Assembly (NCBI GenBank): GCA_930367215.1
Contig: OV884058.1
Span: forward strand, 166,514,478 to 166,578,477
Direction: 5' to 3'
DNA length: 64,000 nt
Origin: Pollenia angustigena
Taxonomy: Eukaryota > Arthropoda > Insecta > Diptera > Polleniidae
Shown here: positions 59,901-64,000 of the stretch, piece by piece
Layout of the letters: each line of letters begins with the position of its first letter
Position numbering within the stretch: the first letter of the stretch is position 1
Program-made: the position numbers and the translations under genes
Notes under the pieces: generated by a model
The model's input: the letters and a program-made list of their open reading frames with translations, nothing else
Told to the model about the DNA's origin: nothing
Database searches by the model: none

Positions 59901-61173
59901 AAACTATCAGCTAAAAAAAATAGTCAAACGAAGGTCATGTACGAGAGTCAATTAAATAATGTTCTCAAAATTGAAGAAAAGCTTAATAATTTTTGTCAAT
60001 TACATGATGAGTTATGTGAAATTGGTAAAACGCTTAATGAACTGTGGAACTATCCGATACTGGTGCTAATGGCCTATGGGTTTCTTATATTCACAGCGCA
60101 GTTATACTTTTTATATTGTGCTACACAGAATCAGGTTAGTATGTATGTACATATAGACCATGGTCCAATTAGTAGATCTGGGCGAAACGCCTAATGATTT
60201 TTTGGTGAGTTGTATTTTTTGTGCAATTGTTTTTGTAGCAACTGTTTTTGATACTTTATAATTTTTAACACAAACAATTGCGGTTGTTTTTGACTTCTTT
60301 ATCATGTTCTACAGATACAAAATGCGTGTTGTTTTTTCTACGGTTGCATTGTTGTATTTTTGTGCGACCTACTAATTGGATCATGGTATAGATAAGGTTG
60401 AGAGACACATAAGGTAGATTTATAAAAACTTCAAGTTTTAAAACTTGAGCATAAAAGAAATATTATTTAAATTACACAAATGGTAAAGATATGTATGTAT
60501 ATGTACATGATATACATTTTTTTTATTTTAGACTATACCATCTTTATTTTTGTCGGCAAAAAATGCCTTTATAACGGCCTTGGTCCTATTATATACAGCT
60601 GGGAAATGTGTTTATCTGATTTATCTTAGCTGGAAGACTTCTTTAGAATCAAAGTGTACTGGTATATATTTACACAAATGTGGAGTGGTGGCCGATAATA
60701 ATGAACTTTATGAAATTGTAATATGAAAATTTTTAGATGTACATACCTATTTACATATTTTTTAGCTTTTGAATGATATTATTTTTTCCTCATTAACATT
60801 TTTTTTTTTTTTAAATAGATTAATCATTTGTCTTTGAAGCTCTTAAATCATACCGTTGACTTTTCTGCTTGCGGCTTCTTTTCTTTAAATATGGAAACAT
60901 TATATGGAGTAATGCCTAAATGAGAGACATCGTTGTTATATTTTTATTTGTCGTTTAACTTATGTTTTATTTTAGATAAGTGGAGCCATAACCAGCTATT
61001 TGATTATTTTAATACAATTTAATTTGGCCGCCCAACAGGCTAAAGAGGCCGCCAATAGTCATAGCACAAATGATGCATCGGATATGGAGTCGGAAGAGGA
61101 ACAACTAGATACAACATCATTAAGTACCTTTATATCCAGCACTATAACCACAGCAATTACAACAGAGATATAA
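47901..61173 (+). CDS. Gr66a: gustatory receptor 66a ortholog, five coding exons
   Basis: A 523-residue seven-transmembrane insect gustatory receptor, acting at the dendrite membrane of bitter-sensing neurons in Drosophila. Coding exons: 47901-48135, 59272-60134, 60532-60717, 60819-60908 and 60976-61173; all borders are GT/AG and phases agree (a Ser codon is split A|GC between exons 1 and 2). Seen and matching Drosophila Gr66a as I recall it: LYNLLIYSF, TLTFVIGIFLTYIGL, SLLWVFS, LDKIWFAVTLYAL, IGKTLNELW with YPILVLMAYGFLIFTAQLYF, HKCGVVADDN-like, VDFSACGFF, then the family signature TSYLIILIQF (residues 464-473) and NLAAQQAKEA. Length is close to the fly protein (527). The reading frame is intact. 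Intron 1 is 11.1 kb and full of transposons; the others are short. It lies head-to-tail downstream of BI-1. Confidence 0.95.
48294..48412. mobile_element. 119-bp MITE in Gr66a intron 1
   Basis: Inverted ends CCAATTATGAATAAAAATTC, then CCCCG. The element folds into a near-perfect hairpin. It starts 158 bp after the exon 1 donor. Confidence 0.75.
48437..49175. mobile_element. ~740-bp element with CATGTTCTGTAACT ends
   Basis: Inverted ends share CATGTTCTGTAACT and CTCGCG, and a lone end lies at about 36411. A 64-codon frame inside (48519-48713, Cys/Lys-rich start) has no recognised domain. A 21-bp ATT microsatellite lies at about 48852. Confidence 0.65.
49395..50459. mobile_element. 1.07-kb non-autonomous hAT element, 8-bp TSD
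   Basis: Ends CAGGGTTTAAAAGC and GCATGTTAAACCCTG, with perfect 8-bp duplications TTTATGGG (49387-49394 and 50460-50467). The interior repeats CTGCTTTT-like words. Frames inside are not genes. It lies in Gr66a intron 1. Confidence 0.9.
50468..51420. other. intron sequence without recognised features
   Basis: Gr66a intron 1; AT-rich. I see no gene or repeat with clear borders. Confidence 0.35.
51423..51581. repeat. ~80-bp tandem duplication
   Basis: Two units share TCAATTGGACGTTTGTGAAT and TTTTTTACACTTGGTTA; the first has 8 extra bases. The following 51582-51977 has no recognised feature. Confidence 0.85.
51978..52202 (-). repeat. 3' LTR of the gypsy element
   Basis: Almost identical to 56879-57105. 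On the minus strand it starts TGTCAAGTTAGAAACACC. It contains the pol stop codon. Confidence 0.9.
52192..54950 (-). pseudogene. gypsy pol: reverse transcriptase, RNase H, integrase
   Basis: From Met at 54864 the frame holds RT with TLDLRMGYH (about residues 106-114) and YLDD (170-173), then RNase H (HTDAS, SYELEV), then an integrase HHCC zinc region (HDDVGH..CVECC) and a D..D core (HVDHLG and IISDRGTAF). A TAA at about 52876 interrupts it right after TSKIF; the same frame then continues with TPRANGQVERVNNTI, which has the catalytic Glu. Except for that stop, pol is open to its end in the LTR. Confidence 0.85.
54932..55294 (-). pseudogene. gypsy aspartic protease region
   Basis: Directly after the gag TGA and in the same frame the minus strand reads AFIDSGSNRCLI (D-S-G active site, about 55260) and later VLIGRDLL. 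That is a retroviral-type aspartic protease. It lacks its own start. A one-base frame change near 54950 separates it from pol. Confidence 0.8.
55295..56812 (-). pseudogene. gypsy gag with N-terminal SAP domain and zinc knuckles
   Basis: The ATG at 56812 opens a SAP-like domain (LTVKKLQAKCREMG, SGNKKQLIDRIE; residues about 7-35), a DNA-binding fold uncommon in gag. A Ser/Thr-rich region and a capsid-like part follow (AKYWVDSL, then FPHVENAADVHIKM). At the end lie two Cys-His knuckles: CFNCSNYGHYSVKC and CDICHRTSHKTSDC. Frames change near 56280 and 55770, and a stop lies at about 55976, so this copy is not intact. The gag frame ends with TGA at 55295-55297. Confidence 0.8.
56879..57105 (-). repeat. 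5' LTR of the gypsy element
   Basis: Almost identical to 51978-52202, with a 2-bp insertion near 57021. Presumed to hold the element's promoter and poly(A) signal. Confidence 0.9.
57106..57540. other. flank of gypsy element, unassigned
   Basis: Includes a C-rich run (57250-57269) and no recognised gene. The frame 57363-57560 is not supported. Confidence 0.35.
57541..58700 (+). pseudogene. I-clade non-LTR relic: RT end and RNase H
   Basis: The plus strand reads LNNCFRTATGFLRVTPLPSL (about 57632-57690), the region after the RT thumb. RNase H follows in several frames with LYTDG (about 57796), CTDSLSAVKAI (57960) and WIPSHLGIIGNEQADKSAKEA (about 58060-58122). A last segment (ILARVRVGKCLFNSRHYF, then PPLCNLCG) at about 58570-58655 is the end Cys motif. 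Stops and frameshifts show decay, and 58200-58440 may be an insert. The first element (2278-8620) is of the same clade, but this is a separate copy. Confidence 0.75.
58733..59060. mobile_element. truncated relative of the 61850-62313 MITE
   Basis: Starts with TA and GGGCATAACCAAATTTTTGG, like the right end of the element at 61850-62313; later it carries GCGTGAACTTTTTTAACAA. The right end is missing. The rest of the intron, to 59271, shows nothing else. Confidence 0.55.
60152..60392. mobile_element. ~240-bp MITE in Gr66a intron 2
   Basis: Inverted ends share CCATG[G/A]TCCAATTAGTA. A short frame reading from exon 2 into it, to 60194, is not coding. A further relative may lie near 63660-63770. 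Confidence 0.6.
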
Positions 61174-61300
61174 ACATTTAAATTAATATTAGCTCGCAGA
61201 TTATGGAAAACTAAAAAAACATGGTTTAAGGCTAAAAAGGGTGTTGGAATTTTATAGAAAAGTATGCATTAGTATAATAAAATAAATGCTTAAAATAACG
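61174..61300 (+). other. Gr66a 3'UTR with poly(A) signals
   Basis: Overlapping AATAAA signals lie at 61276-61281 and 61281-61286, about 105 bp after the stop. This fits a short 3'UTR. Confidence 0.6.
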
Positions 61301-61847
61301 GCTTTAAAATACATTACTAATGAAAACAAAATTGTTGCTACTCGTAATTTTTAGTATTCATTTTTACTTTTGGTGTATCGCACATTGATAAATTTAATAA
61401 ACAATAATGTAAATTACATGAAGAAAAAAAGGGTAATACGCCGTTTACATTAAAACGGAATCTAATAGATATGATTTAAAATCTTCCTCAAAATCTAGTG
61501 CGGTTACATCGTATGCGACGCGTAATTTAGTAGCCATTCGAACAAGATATAATTCATTTCAATTTAACTAGAATTTCATTTTGGATGGCGCCTGAAAGAG
61601 AAGTACATTGAAAAACACAAATGTACCGTTATCTCGCAAATGCGACGTGCTATGAATCATATCAATATCGTTTCCCGTTACTTTTATGGCAATAACTACA
61701 AATAAAAATAGTTTGAGAAAAAAATTTAAAAAAATAATTTCGCACCACACGTGAAAAGAGACAGGGTATGTGGAGGGCTCAGATCTGAATCGAACCAAGT
61801 CATAATATATTTATAATAAATGTAAATAAATATGTACATATGTACAT
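61301..61847. other. intergenic sequence, nothing recognised
   Basis: AT-rich, with no supported gene. The 76-codon minus frame 61568-61798 has no recognised domain. Confidence 0.35.
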
Positions 61848-61849
61848 TA

Positions 61850-62313
61850 GGGATATAACTTTTTAACAATTTTTTAAAATATCAAAATTGGCATAGCACA
61901 GTCCGATAGAGCATAAACAACTATTTATAAGGGAACGTATATTTATTTTTTCGCTAAGGTCAAAAAAGTTCACGCACCAACCGCGATGAAGTTTTTAAAA
62001 TTTTTAATTTTATTTTTGGTTAAGAAAAATCAATAATATGTTTATTTAAAACAAAAAATAGCTCAAGTATGAAATTCATTAAGAGATTTTTCTGCAAACT
62101 AAAACGTATCTTTAACATTTTTTAACAAAAAAAAAAAATTAAAAAATAATAAAAAACACCGTATAAAATTATAAATATTCAATATTGCATTGGTTTAGAA
62201 AAACCAATTGGTGCGTGAACTTTTTTGAGAAAAATTACAAAAGATTATGATTTTCGTGGTTACTAGGACATGGTCGACCTCATGGTACTATGCCCAAAAA
62301 TTGGTTATACCCC
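61850..62313. mobile_element. 464-bp MITE, TA target site
   Basis: Inverted ends GGG[A/G]TATAAC inside TA (61848-61849 and 62314-62315). Inner words GTTCACGCACCAA and TTGGTGCGTGAAC are also inverted. A truncated relative is at 58733. Confidence 0.75.
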
Positions 62314-62315
62314 TA

Positions 62316-62885
62316 ATGTACATACGTATTTCAAACGTGGCCCGCAGATCATAACTATATGCAGTACTGAGCCCGACTATATTAGTGGGATGCGAGTGGG
62401 ATATCTATCAAAATATGTAAATGTTTTGTAACTCAATACAAGGGTTTCTCAATTGTTAGCATATGCCCAATTTTGAATATTTTCCCATATACTGAGAAAC
62501 TAGACAAGTTAACTTGGAAGGTTACGTAACATACCAAACTAAAATTTCATTGTATAGAAATGTTTAAAAATTCATTTTTTTTTTTATTTGTATTAATAAT
62601 TCTGTGTCATTTTGACAAAACATCCTAAGTCGAGATAAGATAGCAAAAAAGTTTTAAAAAAAACTTGAAAAAATAATTTTTATTCAAAAATAAAATAAAC
62701 CAAATTAAAGAAAAATTTCGTTTATAATACAAAATTTTAAAACTTAAACAAAAATGTTTTTTGAATGAAAATTCGTACTATTAACAACTTTTAAAGTTTG
62801 ACTTAAGATGTACATACCCAGCAAAAAAAGACATGCAAAAGAAGTAGTAAATGCATAGGTTCCGCGGATAATGCACTGGTTCTTT
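62316..62885. other. intergenic sequence, nothing recognised
   Basis: AT-rich, with no gene or bordered repeat. Confidence 0.35.
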
Positions 62886-62888
62886 TTA

Positions 62889-63445
62889 GCACAAAGTATA
62901 CAGAGATGAAAAAAGTGACGTATGAAAAATGCCTAAATCATTTGCGAGGGCAGCTTTCGAAGAAAAAGAAAGAAAACGTTTTTTGTTAGTGGAGTGACAA
63001 TGCGTAAAAACAGGCCGCTACTATCTACACAAATTGCATAATCAAAACAAAAAACGCAAAAAGGGCAGCTTTCGAAGAGATAGACAGAAAAAAACACAAT
63101 ATTTTCTGTCTCGTGACGCCACTGTATACTCTATGCTTTTTAGGTGAAACATGCATGATTTTAAACTTAGCGTGTCGTTCACAAAGCATACAGAGATGAA
63201 AAAAATACGTATGCAAAATGCCTAAATCATTTGCGAGGGCATCTTTCGAAGAAAAAGAAAGAAAACGTTTTTTGGTAGTGAAGTGGCAATGTGTAAAAAC
63301 AGGCCGATACTATCAACACAAATTGCGTGATCAAAACAAAAAATGCAAAAAGGGCAGCTTTCAAAGAAAAAGACAGAAAAAAACACAATATTTTCTGTCT
63401 CGTGACGCCTCTGTGTGCTCTGTGGTGTCGTTGGCGAGTATGGGT
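62889..63445. repeat. two ~290-bp direct repeats
   Basis: Copies start CACAAAG[T/C]ATACAGAGATG at 62889 and 63179 (offset 290). They share CCTAAATCATTTGCGAGGGC and ATTTTCTGTCTCGTGACGCC. A third, inverted and more diverged, is at 21720-22080. Frames such as 63218-63487 are within the repeat and not supported as genes. Confidence 0.8.
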
Positions 63446-64000
63446 TCACATTTAGGTAACCGGCTCGTCATTAAAAATATTGCTTAGAACCAATGAAAGT
63501 TCAGTGATTATAACGGGGTTTTCATTGATCTGGAATATTAACTGAAATGAATGTGAATGAAAAGAAATGAATCTTTAATGGTTTTAATACGCTCTATATT
63601 AATTTTTATATGTATTATGGGAATGTATTATAAATTACATTTTTCCTTTTGTTTTCCCTATGTAGTAGTAAGATTTTGACAACGGCGGGTAAATTTTACA
63701 CAAACAAAATGCCTGTTGTTTTTTGTATTGTTGTAGAGGTAAGAAGACCTATTGGATAGGCCTTGATATACGCAATATAACAAATTTAAATACATATTAA
63801 AATTAAATGTATTTACATGTGTATATATTAAAAAAATTTAACTCAATCATTACAGTCAATTGTATATAATATTCCTCCCCTCTCAATCTTAAAAGAATAC
63901 CTAATTATAGTGAAAAATTGTAATTCCTACATAAGAGTTGAATAAGTGCATTGCATGTAATTTTTCATGGGTTCACTTATTTAAAATTTATTCGAATTTT
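63446..64000. other. right end, nothing recognised
   Basis: AT-rich sequence without a supported gene. A stretch at 63690-63760 (AAAATGCCTGTTGTTTTTTG) is weakly like 60318-60375. Confidence 0.35.

Noticed and set aside
60135..60194. Gr66a exon 2 extended to 60194
   Set aside because: The protein family continues at 60532 after an AG; the extra codons fall in a MITE.
63218..63487. An 89-residue gene
   Set aside because: It lies in a duplicated repeat; the other copy does not keep the frame.

Overview
This window is nuclear DNA of an insect, almost certainly a higher (brachyceran) fly. It is AT-rich, has GT-AG introns, and carries two recognisable host genes in the same orientation. One is a Bax inhibitor-1 (TMBIM6) gene (exons 25318-47355, + strand). 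The other is an ortholog of the bitter gustatory receptor Gr66a (exons 47901-61173, + strand). BI-1 (CG7188) and Gr66a are, to my knowledge, neighbours in Drosophila melanogaster too, so this looks like conserved microsynteny in an expanded genome. Only 545 bp separate the BI-1 stop codon from the Gr66a start codon. The genes themselves are swollen by transposons: the last BI-1 intron is 18.7 kb and the first Gr66a intron is 11.1 kb.

Left third (1-25 kb): no intact host gene, but a deep nest of mobile elements. A RAG1-like (Transib/RAG superfamily) transposase relic (10444 down to 8621, - strand, probably resuming at about 2.2 kb) is split by a 5'-truncated I-clade non-LTR retrotransposon. 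That retrotransposon is itself split at 3280-6904 by a DNA transposon with near-perfect terminal inverted repeats (TIRs), an ATAT target duplication (TSD) and a four-exon transposase gene carrying one visible frameshift. Next comes a 9-kb Sola-like element (10597-19554, TATA TSD). It has a large internal inverted duplication, a P-element-like transposon (12903-16774) and, inside that, a tRNA-derived SINE. From 19.6 to 25 kb there are MITEs, a 195-bp tandem array and a 250-bp tandem array.

Middle (25-47 kb): the BI-1 gene. Its introns hold hAT-type elements with perfect 8-bp TSDs, several MITEs with TTA/TAA TSDs, a piggyBac-like MITE with TTAA, a decayed non-LTR element (32.3-35.2 kb, - strand), and a second non-LTR relic with a PHD-type ORF1 that was interrupted by a hAT and a MITE.

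Right (47-64 kb): Gr66a. Intron 1 holds a young Ty3/gypsy retrotransposon (51978-57105, - strand) with nearly identical LTRs, a SAP domain in gag and a few disabling mutations. It also holds another hAT, MITEs and an I-clade RNase H relic. After Gr66a there are only repeats.

Family names rest on recognised motifs and memory of the families, not on searches. Intron boundaries were placed by splice sites, phase and fit to the remembered Drosophila proteins. Very short ORFs inside repeats were not treated as genes.
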